A stretch of 64,000 nucleotides of DNA. Origin: Anas platyrhynchos (lineage: Eukaryota; Chordata; Aves; Anseriformes; Anatidae). The stretch is taken from assembly GCF_047663525.1 (NCBI RefSeq), contig NC_092587.1, positions 37,501,001-37,565,000 of the forward strand, written 5' to 3'. The notes below the pieces were generated by a model, which did no database searches, was not told where the DNA came from, and saw only the letters and a program-made list of their open reading frames with translations. A program made the position numbers and the translations under genes. Positions 12,975-26,400 of the stretch are shown piece by piece (positions within the stretch are counted from its first letter, which is position 1; each line of letters opens with the position of its first letter).

Positions 12975-14474
12975 ACCCCACATCATTAATTCCTCAGAGA
13001 GCCTGTAGTAAGGAGATCACTAAATTAAGTTAACTTAAAAGATGCCCTCATACCAAGACATCTGTTTAAATTTCCACAACAGATAGCAAGGCTGAATGTT
13101 GCATAGATTGCAAAGCTGGATGTACTGCATACCAAAAGCACTTCTGTAGTCCATTGTTTTTTGTGTAGTTTTAATTATTTTTCATTCTGGGCAGTTTTAA
13201 TGGATGATTATGAATCCTCAATCTGCCCTTTTCATTACATACTCAGTAACTTTTTTGAGGCTTTACCATGAGTGCTCCTATGCAAGTCTAGTTCCATGAA
13301 GAACTCTGATAAAAGATGGGACTATTCAAAGAATTATTTGTCCCTTACAATGATCTTGTTGTGGGCTAATACTCTACATTGCACTATATATTGTAAAAGT
13401 TGCTTCGAGATTGCCATGAATGTGGATAATCTGACTTGATCATTCAAATATTGCCATGTAGATGGTAGATGTTTTATAGGAGTGGAACAGTCCTTATGGG
13501 AACTGGAAGAAGTTCTTGTATTTAATTTATTTCGTTGCAATTAATGGACCAAACTTAAAGGAGAGTCTAAGCTGGCAGAACTTGCACCTTCTTCTGATCC
13601 TATGGTGTAAGCTGCATTAACATAAGCTTAGACTTCTGACTTACTTTCCTTAAATACATATTTCATGAGATTTCATGAGATCTAAATGTGGTCCTTCTAG
13701 TCTAAATGTACTCAGAAAACTGCTCTGAAACCTTCTACTGAAGTTTCAGTAGGGTGGTCCCTACACTAGATCATCTTAAAAGGCTAATTTCTTCGTCTTA
13801 AAACAAATTATCATTTCTTTTCCCTGCCTGTGAGAAAAGAAGACAAAATATATTGAATTAATTATTCCTTGTGTAAGTTTATGTCTAGGACATTGTTACT
13901 TGTAAAGCAACCTAAATTTATTTCTTCCTCTCTAGCCAGTGTTGTCCTAATTAATCTCTGGTACTGTTTAGATCTAGAATTACAAAAATAAAAATAAAAT
14001 AAAATATAATCTTTATCTCTGTATCTGTTGTCCAGCCATACCCAGCTGCAAACAGAGAATGTGAACTAGTAAATCACACAGCCATATATTCCAACAACTT
14101 TACATCCATGCAAAAGTTCCCTTGACTTCAATCACTGTTAAGCCTGTTATTAAGATTATATGTGTACTACTTTGTAGGACAGGAGATAGGCTTGGGAGCT
14201 TTCCTAAATAGGAATTTTACTGTTCTAGAAATGTTTGTTCACTATTTACTCTGGAGTTTACACTGCTTTACATAAAATTAAAGCTGGTCAATGGACATTT
14301 AATGATTTGGGATCAGAATTTTGTTCATCATTAATTCCTTCTGTCCTATTCTGAAACAAAATTGTAGCGAGTTGCTAGGCCAATAGTGATTTCATGAACT
14401 TTAGAGCATTTTATCTGGTTAAAATATGATGATATTTTTGATCACTGTTGTTCAAAGATTTACGCATCTTTTGC
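12975..14474. other. Intergenic, no gene recognised
   Basis: AT-rich unique sequence with short open frames only. A short tandem (catttcatgagatttcatgaga) lies near 13660-13682 and an AAAAT-rich stretch near 13984-14006. Nothing else was recognised. Confidence 0.6.
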
Positions 14475-14626
14475 TCCCTTCCTTCCTTCCTTCCTTCCTT
14501 CCTTCCTTCCTTCCTTCCTTCCTTCCTTCCTTCCTTCCTTCCTTCCTTCCTTCCTTCCTTCCTTCCTTCTTTCCTTCCTTCCTTCCTTCCTTCCTTCCTT
14601 CCTTCCTTTCGTTCTTTCGTTCTTTC
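14475..14626 (+). repeat. (TTCC)n microsatellite with TTCG/TTCT variants at its right end
   Basis: About 33 TTCC units with one TTCT interruption near 14567-14574, passing into TTCG TTCT TTCG TTCT units at 14607-14626. Artificial PSFLPSFL and RKEGRKEG frames across it are not genes. Confidence 0.98.
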
Positions 14627-17600
14627 TCTGGTCAGAAATGACCACAAGAAATGTCCAAGGGAAAGTGTTATGAAAATGGATATATCTCCATTCCGTTTTT
14701 GTTGTTGTTTTTCTTTAATGAGGTAGAATCTGTGGCTGAAATACTGTGACCAACTGGAATTTAACTAATTGTAATGGAAGAGTTCCAATTATATTCTCCA
14801 CCCTGTTTTGCAAATCTCATCAATAATTCTTCTTTTAATACAGTTAGAAGTACTAGGGAGTGGTTTTGAATTCAGTAGTTTAGTTCCTCCCTTTGAATTA
14901 TCTTCTATCTATGAGTTCATAAAGGTTCATGTGGAATCTCTTACTCCGTATGGGATTGAGGTCTCTGAGGACAATGTGTACTGTGCTGATCTCAGTTTAT
15001 GTAGTGATCCTCTTCCTGATATCTTGATGTACGCATAGAATTGAAAAAACATTAGTAGAGAGGGGAAAAAAAAAATTAAGGAATGACAGAATAAAGATTG
15101 CTGCTGTAACAGTTACTTTCATAATTTGTAGCTGTATTATGATATACATGTATATTATATGAACTCAATTTTGTTTTCAGTACCCAGAACCCTTATTTTG
15201 GTCAGAGTAAACAATGTGTAGTGCCACTTAATGAGCAGCAATTTAATATTTAGTTTCATATTCATTTTCCAGAAGGCTGTCTGCTTTCATGCCAAGAGAT
15301 CAGTCAATGCATCTTCAGGGTGTTCCCTTTAAAACGGCAGACTAGTGACGGAATCAAGCATTTCATTAATACAATACAATCTTTTTCATTTAGGAAGAGT
15401 GACAGTCATGAAGTTGTGTCTTGCTGAACTCAGTAAGAGCCAAACAAGAAGCATTTTCTTCACTTACACTTCCAAGCAACATTAGCATTAATTCTGCTGT
15501 CCCTTCAACTAACGATTGTACATATTTGCAACTGACTTATTATAAAAATAAGCGTAATTCTCCCATTTTGTATTCAGGGTGAACTTTGAAAACAATTTCA
15601 TTTGCATGACACTGGCATATTTCAGTAAGCCACTAATTTAAGCACAAAAAAGCTATTCCAAACCCTGTTAGGGAGGACCAAATTGTTAATTATATCCATT
15701 GTTGTTGTCGTTGTTTGGTCATGTTCATTAAAAATGCTTATGAATAATTCATAAATATTAATATATATTTATAATCCTGTCTGAAGACTGATGTTATCCT
15801 TCTTTTACAGATAAGGCACTGGAGCACAGAAAAAAGAGGACCAAAAGTTTTCATCTCTCTTAGCAGCCAATTTGAAACACCAGCAAACTGATTTTTGAGG
15901 GTTGTTAGCTTTATATTGCTTTCCTTCTGCTGAAGAGACAACTATCACTGACTTCAGCTGTGGCTTTAAATACCAGACACTCCTACAAATTTGACCACCC
16001 CTGGTCAAATTTGCTGCCTGGGTGCCTTAAACCTAGGGGACACACCACGTGTGGTGAGTAGTTTTACAAAATCGCATGACATAGTAGAGACAGAGACATA
16101 ATCCTGTTCAATTGGACAGTATTGGCAACCTTAAACTCATAACTCCGTGTTTTCTGCCTGCAGTCTGTGATCTCATGTAATCCCTTCCAGCCTCAGCAGC
16201 AAATAAGATCAGGATACTTGGCTCAGCTATGACTCTCATTTACAGCCCAAATTCAAGTGTCATTTAACAAGTCTGTTACAGGGCCTACACATGAAGGGGG
16301 CAGGAAAAGGATGCAGGGACTTTCTATTTTGCAATAATACTCTTAGCAAAGAGATTTTTTTATGTAGTCACCCCCCCCCCCCACACACACACAAATATAA
16401 AAACAAAACAAAACAACAACAACAAAACCCACAACATTATAAAGAACAGGCATTTATGTCTTCCCCTATAAGCACAAGGTTATATTTGCTCACTGTCAAT
16501 TCAGTTAGGGAGAGTCCATTATCCTCAGTGTCACCGGGTTCATTTGGGACAGGGCCAATGCCTTTCAAAGAGGTTTGATGCCAGCACAGATTTGGGAACC
16601 TCAGGGATCTGCTCTCAGCCTCAAGTTGGGCACAGTGTCCTCTTCTTACTCAGCTTGACTTGTCACCTCCTCTGCACACCAACCTCCTCCTTTTCCAGTC
16701 TGATTCACCCTGCTGCTTGGCTTCTGTTTCCAGTTTCATTTTCTTTACTTTTTAACAAGACTCACAAGATGTACCAAGGACATTCCAAGACCCAGTTTGC
16801 ATCCAGTTACCTGAAATAAGCTATTATATTACTTTCTTCTGTACTGTCAACCACTGTATTTACCAACTAATTTTTAGCCATTTTCTGGACATAGAGGAGA
16901 AACCACCTACCTCTGAGTGAGGCTGACAGCAAAAAGCTTGAACTTGAGAAGCGATCATTTGCTTCAAATATATCCTTGTGACTTATTTTCTGTACTGGCA
17001 ACAGCCTCAAAAATATCCTCTCATTTTCAAGATCATGAGGTTTGTCAAAGTTCTGTGCTTACATTTCTATTTGCAGCATTGTAACCAACTGGATACTTGA
17101 GAAATTCAAATAAGGTGAATTTCTGTACCCCTGAAATGACTATAACTCTTGCCTGTCTCATTAGGAAAATCTGTACAGTGCTTAAATGCTTGCATAGTGT
17201 CTTTTTCTAGGATCAGGGTGCATTACATTAGTCAGTTCATTTGCCTGTATCCTACCATTTCTTTCTACTTATTTATATTAGCTTGAGTGAATTATTGCAC
17301 GAGTATTTGGTGATTTCTAATCTCTGTATTTTTGGATAGTTTCTATCATATTTGCTAAAAGCTGAATAAACAATCTGGAAGGGAAGCACCATGAAGATAA
17401 AGGAAATAACAAAGTGAAGAAAACCATTTGCTGTAGAATCTTCAAAAGACTTTTTTTCCCCCTTCCAGTCTGATTACCGAGTACCGTGAGGTACCAAACA
17501 GGTCATAAGGCCACTCCTCAGATTTTCTTGAAGGCCACAAGCATTTTTTCCTTTCTCTCTTTTAGCATTGGGGAAGATGTGGCCTTCTCAAAAGCATTTA

Positions 17601-18654
17601 GGAAGCAGCCTAGGCCATAGTAAGACAAGGCATTCGAACAGTTCATTGATCAGACTGTTTTCTTCTCTTACGTATCACTGTGCCTTCATGTCATCAGTGA
17701 CCACACAGTCTCTCAAGCCTTTTGTGATTTTAGGCTCTGCCATTTCTATTTTATCTGATATTGCCCTGCTAATAGAAATCCATCAGGGCAGGGAAGCATA
17801 ATAACTGCTGAGTCTTATTACTTAGGAAATTAGGAAAATACAAAAAGATATTTCCCACTCTGTGTCAGGTTTTCAGAGGAAATCTGAAGTAATAATGGGA
17901 CTTTTCAGAACCCTGTCTTGCTGACCTAACAGATGACTATGGTTTTCTGTGTCATGCCACCTACTCATTTCAACTTTAACATCTAGTTTGAAAGGAATGT
18001 CATGTTTTTATAGACTGCAGTATATGAATTCTCACGAATCTGTTATTTTTCTCTTTGTTTACATAGTCTTCCTCCCCTTTTGTTGAACCTTTTTCCTGTC
18101 AACATAAATAAACAAAGTTCAGTCACAAAATACAAAACAATTGCACAACTATGCAGATAATAAATGGATATAAGTGGATACTTTGGGAAAGCATAGAAAA
18201 TACCTGTATGAATCAGGGGGAGAACAGGTATTCATTCAAAAGGATAAATTGCCATCAAAAATGAGGGAAGAAGAAAATTTGACTGTGAGATGCCCACTGA
18301 TAATAAAGCTGAATTTTCTTAGCAGAGTGTGTATCTCTCTTCCAATGCCTAAAAATCCAACTATTGTCACTCATTTTATGCCTCCACTTATCCTTCTTAT
18401 TTGATCTGAGACCTATAAAACTGGGGACAGCAATCAGGCTGGTAACCTAAGGATCTCGGGTTCTGATTAAATACCATTCATCCAGCAAAAAATCTGAGCA
18501 CTCAGGAGTCTTATCAAGAAAACACAAATACTTGAGTTGCTAAGTAATTCATCAACATGAACGTGTAATATAAGCAAAGAAATAGTTCCAATAAATTCTG
18601 TATGACAAATGACCTAGGTCATGACTACAGACCAAATATCCTTATTGTTCTTTT

Positions 18655-18745
18655 CCTTATTTACAAAGAAAACTGTGGATCAAATTCAGTTTTGCATAAA
18701 TAGACCTGAGTAGTAACTTCAGCTCTGTGGGAGATATGTGAAGTT
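18655..18745. repeat. Possible degenerate ancient amniote repeat
   Basis: A stretch reading 'ggatcaaattcagttttgca', then 'gagtagtaacttcagctctg' and tgggag resembles the 'gatccaattc...gagtaactcc...gtcaatggagt' layout seen in old interspersed repeats of birds and turtles. It is only a visual match. Confidence 0.35.
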
Positions 18746-19481
18746 ATATAAGGGCTGAATTAAGTCTAAATATACATACAGTTTATGTAAGTTTCATAAA
18801 GAATGACATACTGGGAGTAGAAATAATGTCTTTGTATTAAATATTATAATCTAAACAATGGCAAGACATACACAGAGAAATGACATTATCAGGGCGTTAA
18901 AATAAAAATATAAAGGAATTGAAATATTAGAGAATTAAAACCCAAGGTAAAAACACTAAAGTCAAACCCAGACCTTCCAATTAAACATAGTCTCTAAATT
19001 GACTATTTTGACATCCTCTTCACTGTAAAAAGGACAAACTCAACACTTTATACTTTGAAATGACACAAAACTCAGAACCTTTGTTTCATCCCTAGTTAGG
19101 ACTCTCAGCCCGTGTGTGAAATAAATTGACAAATAAACACATTCAACAGAACAAAATTTTAAGAATAGTAAAGGCAGAACAAAAGAGCCTTTCACTAAAA
19201 ATTCCGATTGCAAACTTGCATATTACAGAAGGATATTGTCGATTCATTGCGATCGGAAAAGGCTTTGAATTGAATGGTCAAATAAACTGCTTATCTTGCT
19301 GGTGTAAGATTGCTCGAAGGCACAGAATGGAATTTGCAGCAGTCCTGCGACACCTTTGTCTCTTGCAACTTATACAGGTAAGTGAGGACTGAATTCCAGC
19401 TTGGAACCCTGTTTGCTTAAAAAGAACATTTCATGGACATTTCAAAATGATCTGGCCAATGTTTTGGGAAAACTGCACACC

Positions 19482-19487
<6 letters not shown>

Positions 19488-19528
<41 letters not shown>
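19488..19528 (+). repeat. Poly(A) run of 41 bases
   Basis: An uninterrupted A tract. There is no AATAAA in the preceding 30 bases and no recognised retroposon upstream, so it is called a simple repeat. A retroposed origin cannot be excluded. Confidence 0.95.
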
Positions 19529-19531
<3 letters not shown>

Positions 19532-22526
19532 TATATAGATAATCTGTTGTTGTACCCTGTAAACAAACACAGAAAAGAGTTTAGGTTTATTATAGCCCTG
19601 TACAGAGTGCTAGGTGCATTGCTATTTTGCCTAACCCACGATATATTCAGGTTGGTCTCATCTTACAGGGACTCTGCACTTTATCCTATGGTAAACGCTC
19701 TAGCTCCACAAACAAGCGAGTTAAGGTAAAGAAAGAAAAATGCAGGCAGGAGATTTAAAACATATGAGCAGCTTTATTTGGGGGCATTTATCCATTTAAG
19801 CTGTTGTTGCAGTTTCCTGAGATGACTATTTGGATTGCAGGGTAGGATCAGGCCTTGACACAGGAGGCTAAGGTGGCCCTTCAGTTTTACTGGGATCATT
19901 AGCTCCACTGTTACACGATAAGCTAAGATTGCTGGGGCTAATTTAGAGAGATCAGGCTCTTGCAAACTATGGTGTGAACAATTCTGTGCAATAAATGTGT
20001 TGAGCGAACAGCCACACAATGTAGTCCAATGTCTATAGCTATCGTCTTCACCTGCAATGGTTCATGGGGCTGCCCCAAACCAGCAGTAGGTGTTGCACAC
20101 TTTAGGAATGATGAGGTTCTCTAGATAGTTTTTTAAACCAGTTTCCTGAGAAGGCTCACAAGTCAGGCTTCCTTACCCTTCACTAGCAGTCTTTTCAAGG
20201 TCAGCCTGCTTCACAGGGGTATTTTTTTGTATGTTCTGAAAGATGTTATGTTGTCCTTAAGCCACTAACACAGCACCATTGCCTTGTGGTACGGGCTCTT
20301 ACTGTGTTAGTTCTCTGTGTTCACAGAAATGAGCTACAGTAGGGCTGTTGTGCTGCTGTTCTGCGATGCACATCACTGAGCCAATCTTGTCCTTTCACTG
20401 ACGGTATCTGGACTGTTCCGATGCCTAGGACACTGCAGTTTTGTTTCCATTTCTCTGACTATATGCTTTGTAATGCCATTTCCTACCAGCATGCCCTTTC
20501 CATTCTGGTAGACAGGAATTTGGCCCCACCATCTGTTTCTCCAACTGAAGGCAAATTTTTACAAAATCTGTCCTCTTGCATCACAAACTTAATATTCGGA
20601 AAGGCAAGGAAGCCTGGAGAAGCGCTCTGTGATTCCAGGAGAAATTTCTGCAGAGACAGCCCATAAAACTTGGTTCCCTGCCACCAGTCCTATGGCAGGC
20701 ATTATTTCTAACGTTACATACGTAGTGTTATTATGAGGAACCAAATCTTCCACTTCTGCTGGTCTGCAAACCTACCACTGGCTGTCGTTCACAGGAGCAG
20801 AAAGGATATTTTAAGCACCTTTCTGGCTAAAGGCTCCCGATCAGCACCAAGCAAAGGCTCTTCTAGGAGTAGTCATCTGCTCTGTCCTATACGTGGTCCT
20901 GACTTGTGATGGCAGCCTGTGGCTGGCATGTAATCACTGCTTCGGTGTATTGCCATTATTAATTTTGCTGAGCATTTCATTTTTCTATCCAATACAATTC
21001 GTGCCATTAACATAATCATTCTAAAAATTAAAATGACAACTGCAAAAGGGAAAGCCCTATTTGAAAATGACTGTAGTGGTGGGAAGATACCATAGGAGGG
21101 ATTCCCATCACAGTAATCTCCTTGTTATCCTAACATACCGTAATTTCTGGAAAGCCACCTAGCTGACAAATCCAGTAAAGGCAGGATGTCAAGTAAAGCA
21201 TCCATGTCAATAGTTTAGCATATACTTAAAGACAGTAGTTTAAAGCTATCAAACAATTGCCTTTACATGATGGTGTTTGACTGTCATTTCTTTGTCATGT
21301 CACATTTCTAATTGCATCTATTCACGGAGATTACACTAAAAATACACATATTTTTGTCACTTTGTGTCCTGAAGATGTTTACATACAGAACTGACCCCCA
21401 TTTCTAATCAATCTATGAAGTTACATGTGATTAAAATAAAATACAAGCAATCATCTGATGGTTGTAGGCACGGGTCTCCATTTTGCACAGGCTGGTTTGG
21501 AATTTGGACTAGCAATATCTGGCTAATGAAGCTATCCAAAAAGTTTAATCTTGCTCTAGTCCATCTTCATGGATTAATAGCAGGGTTAAAACCCTGAGTG
21601 AGCAGGTGGATTTGAGATTGTACAACCGAGTGGCAGTGTTATTCTTATAATACTGTTGTACACTAACATTATCTGGTCAAATCTTTTAACAAAACAAACA
21701 AGAAGTTTTAATATGGTTAATATGGGATTTATTTCACTGTGTTATCTCTGTTCATATTTTTTTCTTGTCTTCAAGTTCACCCATAGCAATCACCCTGATA
21801 ATATATCTTTTCTCTTTTGTTTGCACATATATGATAATAAAAACAGAACAAAAACATTAAAAAAAAAAAAAACACAAACAAAGAACCTCTCTCTGCTGGA
21901 GTTTCTTTTGATCTGTTTATTGGTCCTCATATTATGTATGTTATCTAGTGCTTCCACGTCATCTCTATAACAAAATATAAAGTTTATAGCTTAGCTTAAA
22001 TCAACAGTACCTCATTACACAATGAGAAAAATTGTCTTTAACATATCGGTTAGAAACATACATTTAAAGAGCTGACTTCTGTCTTTCAAAGCCAAGTGTA
22101 TCCCTGTTTGATGAGAATATAATTTATTCTCTCCCTATCTCAAATCTTCAGATGCATATGCTTAACCCATATTTCTCTCAACTCTTACCCATTTCATACT
22201 GACAGCACTTATTCAGGTTCTCATTTTAATCTCTCTTTTTTTTTTTTTTTTGGCTGTGCAGCTGATGTACACACTCCTCTAAGATCTCATTCATGCATGT
22301 ATTCACATAATTGGTTTATAATTGAAAACACATTGCTGATTTTCATAATACTACTGTCATTAAGCCTGTACTGTTCAGCTTTATGCTGACACCATTTAGA
22401 TATACTTATCTTGAATGCCCCATTTTAAATGCCTTAAATTTGCTAAGAAGTGAGAACTTTCATATGTATAACTTTTCCTTCCTAAATCTTCTTTTTAGAA
22501 GTCATGTTAGCAATTCCAAAAACGTT

Positions 22527-22714
22527 AAAGAAAGAAAAAAGAAAGAAAAGAAAAGAAAAGAAAAGAAAAGAAAAGAAAAGAAAAGAAAAGAAAAGAAAAG
22601 AAAAGAAAAGAAAAGAAAAGAAAAGAAAAGAAAAGAAAAGAAAAGAAAAGAAAAGAAAAGAAAAGAAAAGAAAAGAAAAGAAAAGAAAAAAAGAAAAGAA
22701 AAAAGAAAAGAAAA
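22527..22714 (+). repeat. (AAAAG)n microsatellite
   Basis: About 30 perfect AAAAG units preceded by AAAG-type units and followed by imperfect copies (AAAAAAG, AAAAAG) at 22685-22714. It creates artificial KRKEKKRKE frames. These are not genes. Confidence 0.98.
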
Positions 22715-23019
22715 CGGTTTTCATCTTCTACCTCTATTTTTTCTCTCTTTTTTTTTTTTCATCTTAGTAGGTATGTTTTACCTAGGTTTCTTCATTATGC
22801 TGCTGGGATATGCCAATCTCTGGCAGCTCATATCAAGCAATATGCCAATATCCAGCAGCATCCAATGACTCTTTGTTCCTTCTCACCATTTAATTCCACC
22901 AGAATAGCGAGCCTTTCACGGGGGTCAAATTGTAATTTTACTATGAAGCGCCAGGAAGACCCTTTGTATAGATTCTGAATGTGATTATAGAATATAATCT
23001 GTATATTAAATTAAATCTG
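22715..23019. other. Short unique stretch between microsatellite and CR1
   Basis: Contains an imperfect direct repeat: 'atatgccaatctctggcagc' at about 22808 and again 'atatgccaatatccagcagc' at about 22840. No gene was seen. Confidence 0.6.
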
Positions 23020-23457
23020 TACAGATTCTAAAGCTGGGGAAGTGCCTGGAGCACAAGCACTGTGAGGAGCTGCTGAAGGAACTGGGGTTGTTTAGTCTGG
23101 AGAAGAGGAGGCTCAGGAGAGACGTCATTGCTCTCTACATCTACCTGAAAGGAAGCTGTGGGGTACTGGGGGTCGGCCTCTTGTCAGAGGTAACTAGTGT
23201 CAGGTCCAGAGAGAGTGGCCTCAAGTTGTACCAGGGGAGGTTCACATTGGAAAGTAGGAGACATTTCTTTTCAGAGAGCAGTTAGGCACTGGGACGGTCT
23301 GCCCAGGGAGGTGGTAGAGTCACTGTCCCTGGGGGTGTTCAAGGAAAGGTTGGACGTGGTGCTTAGGGACATGGTTCAGAGGGTGACGCTGGTGGTAGGG
23401 GGTGGTTGGACCAGATGATCTTGGAAGGCTTTTCCAGTCCTAATGGTTCTGTGATTC
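23020..23457 (+). mobile_element. CR1 LINE, 5'-truncated copy (ORF2 C-terminus and 3' UTR)
   Basis: The frames read [15 protein letters not shown] near 23088-23130, then the conserved CR1 tail '[24 protein letters not shown]' split by frame changes near 23285-23365. The copy ends with a ggtggttggaccagatgatc block, cttccagtcctaatgg-like sequence and 'ttctgtgattc', a decayed form of the CR1 terminal octamers. Only the last ~440 bp is present, as usual for CR1. Confidence 0.9.
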
Positions 23458-26400
23458 AAAATCATTCCTTTCTCTGGAGGTTTTCTTTTACTCGGTCACC
23501 TTTCTCCAGATTCATTCTGCTTTTTTTATTCTTGTTGCTAGTTTCTCCCATGGTTTATCCCATGTGAATTTTACTCTGGGAGTAGGGAATAGAAGATTCT
23601 TTTCCTTCTTTTGTAAGGTTTGTATGTTTAGTGTGACATACCACTGAACAGAGGTACAGAAACAAACCTGATCTTCTTTCATATGAACCATCATATATTA
23701 ACCATCACTAGCTGAACGCTACTTAGCTCTTATCTTGGAAGTTAGAGTTTGTAATTTATTCCAACATCATCATCAAGGAGAACAAGCAGGCAAAACAACT
23801 TGCTAAAACTCTGTCTTCATGAGTTATACCAGACTTACATTTTTAATAGATAATTGGAATATCCAAGCTTCTTTTTATTATTCTTGTTAAGAGATGTACT
23901 TTAATTTGGACATCTGAATTTGAAAAAAAAAAAAAGAAAGAAAAAACAAAACCAACTGTGTTGAGGATTTGAAAGCTAGCTCTATTCCCATTTGATGAGG
24001 ATATTTTATTATTCATTGTCTCCCTTTCAAACCTTCAAATACACATGCAACATTTGTTACAGTGCCAGAAATTTATTGGTTTGGTATGGAACAAGCACTT
24101 AGCCTTGCTCAGAGCTAAAGACTGCCTCTGTTCTCCGGACAGCATCTGGCAACCTTCTCCTGATAAATCTTCCTCTTCTATCTTGTCAGAAAGCACACAA
24201 TTCACAACAATGAAGAACATATGGTATCGCTTTTGTTGATACATTTTCTGTTTGAAAAGTTCTGACAGCAGGCATAGACAACGCGGTTCTTTGTGTCTCA
24301 TTGGAAGTAAAGTCCAACTGAAGAATAAATAAAGATTTCTAGTTTTACTGGAAAGCTGAATAGCATTTCCACAAAATAAGGATATGGGATTTGCATTCAG
24401 GTTTAAAAAGCACAAAGTGAGGGCGAATTTTTATTTATTGAACAGTTCCAGGTCTGGATTACAGCGATTGTACGTGTACGTGCTAATGCTGAGGTTGTGG
24501 GGAGACCTGCCCATGCAACATTATCCAGTCATGACTATAGGTTATTACTCTTTTTAGTTAACTTCAGATTAAATGTAACTCCAAACAGACCAAGCTGACG
24601 AAGAAGGCATCAATAATTTAAACCTTTCTAACACAATGACTCTGATTTCATTTGGAAATATGCCATGAACTGTGCTTCTATGATTACACATCTTTTTGGT
24701 GTCCAATGCTGTTCGTTCCAAAGTCACAGCGGTAAATCTAACACCCAAAGATGTTGAAGGCTGGTTTTGATGCATCTTACTAGCAGTATCTGTGCAGGCT
24801 TACCTTGTTTGAGTTTGGACAGGAACTCTTTGATATATGTTATTGGGTGTGCTCAAAGCTAGGAAAACAATGCTCCACACTGTTGTTTAAGGATCTTGCA
24901 TTTTTTTCAGACCTTGGCTGCTAGATGATCTCTCTATAGTATACATACATAGCTCCTTCTAATATTTTGAATATATTCATTGTAATCTAGTTTATGGGGT
25001 TGCATTTGCTATCCATTAATTTTGCCTTTGCAGTGCCTGACACTGCTGGTTCATCAGCAAAACTGTGGCAAAGAGAAACCCCTCTAACTGTTAACTTGTA
25101 GGAAGCTTTACACTCAGATAATAAAAGTTGTACTTAGGCTGCCAGTACCCTTGGCAGAAGAAGGAAAAAAAGCCACCTTCTGTTGGATTTGTTGCCCACC
25201 ATGGGGGCTGCAGCCAGGGGGTCTCTGGGAGAGCCTCACAGTCCAGAGGGACATATTGTGACAGGGCCAGATGTCTCTGGATAAACCCTTACCTCCAGTT
25301 CTTCCATCCCAATCCTCCAGAACAAAACAGTGGGTGCCTCAAAACTTTTTAAAATACATCCAGAGAGTGCCTGGCAGCAGAGGATTTCTGAAGGCCGAGA
25401 AGCGCAGAGCCGGCCTGTTCAACAAGATGGCTGCCAACACAGGCACAGAGGCCCAGCTGAAAAAAATTACTGCAGCCACTTTGGAAATTAAAATCACAAG
25501 CAACAGTACTGCTAGCTGCTACTTCAATTAATTCTTGGCAGTACTGCTGGGACAGATGAATGTATCTCAAGGGGGATATTTGTGGTGGAAGATGAAGTAA
25601 AAGAGACCCCTGCCTAGATCCAGAAAAGTCTTAAAGACAGATACATCCTATGTGCAAGTGGAATAGCCAAGTCCTGCAGCCACAAGGGAAGACAAACCCT
25701 TAAGATTTGTCTTCCTGTTCATTACAAAAATGCTCAGATGTCTGGTGGATGCTGAGTTTCATTTAGCAAAAGCTCTGCAACTGACTCCAGTTGCAAACAT
25801 AGTATTCCGATATTCACACACCTCAAACTGATTATGAGGAGGGAAAAATGCAACTCAGAGAAAAGAATTCTTTTGGGGATGCCACATTACAAATGAATCA
25901 TTTCCCACAACTTAGCAAAGCATACTGTTGGACTGCAATCACCCCTTTAAAAAGTAGGAAACCTGCCAGGTGGCAAGGCTTAGACTTTTTAATGAAGTTT
26001 CCAGTTCAGGTCTGTTTCCAGATCAGTGAGGAGCCACATCTCCTACAAAAGCTACTGGTTTCTAGTCTTTAACTTTTAATAGCTCACCTCCTGCACACTA
26101 GAAACATGGGAGTTACCTTTACTCTCAGTAAGACGTCGTGGAAAAATGCCAAGTGATAGCTCCGGCAGTCAAATGAGTGGAAGAAGAGATCAGCACAGGA
26201 TGATTCATGCTATCTGTAAGATCACTCATTAACCAGTTCCCATCCCTTATCTGTCTGTATCCTCTCCTATCTCCCCTCCACGCCTCCCATCCTTCTTGCC
26301 CACTCATTCTTCATTCCCATGGTTTCCTTCACCCCTCCCTCCCTTTGATTTAATCCCTCATTCTCTAAGCCCCTGTGCTCAGCTTCACACACCATACGAA

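Larger units (their letters stand above)
14627..22526. other. Intergenic, no protein gene recognised
   Basis: AT-rich sequence. It contains a C run followed by CA repeats at 16371-16393, a 41-base A run at 19488-19528, an open frame with a good splice donor at 19126-19392 (listed under findings), and a possible ancient repeat near 18655-18745. A T run lies at 22238-22251. No CR1 copy was recognised. Confidence 0.55.

Noticed and set aside
14411..14726. PSFL/RKEG repeat open frames
   Set aside because: They are translations of the (TTCC)n array.
22383..22868. 161-codon lysine-rich frame
   Set aside because: Generated by the (AAAAG)n array; the flanks match no protein.
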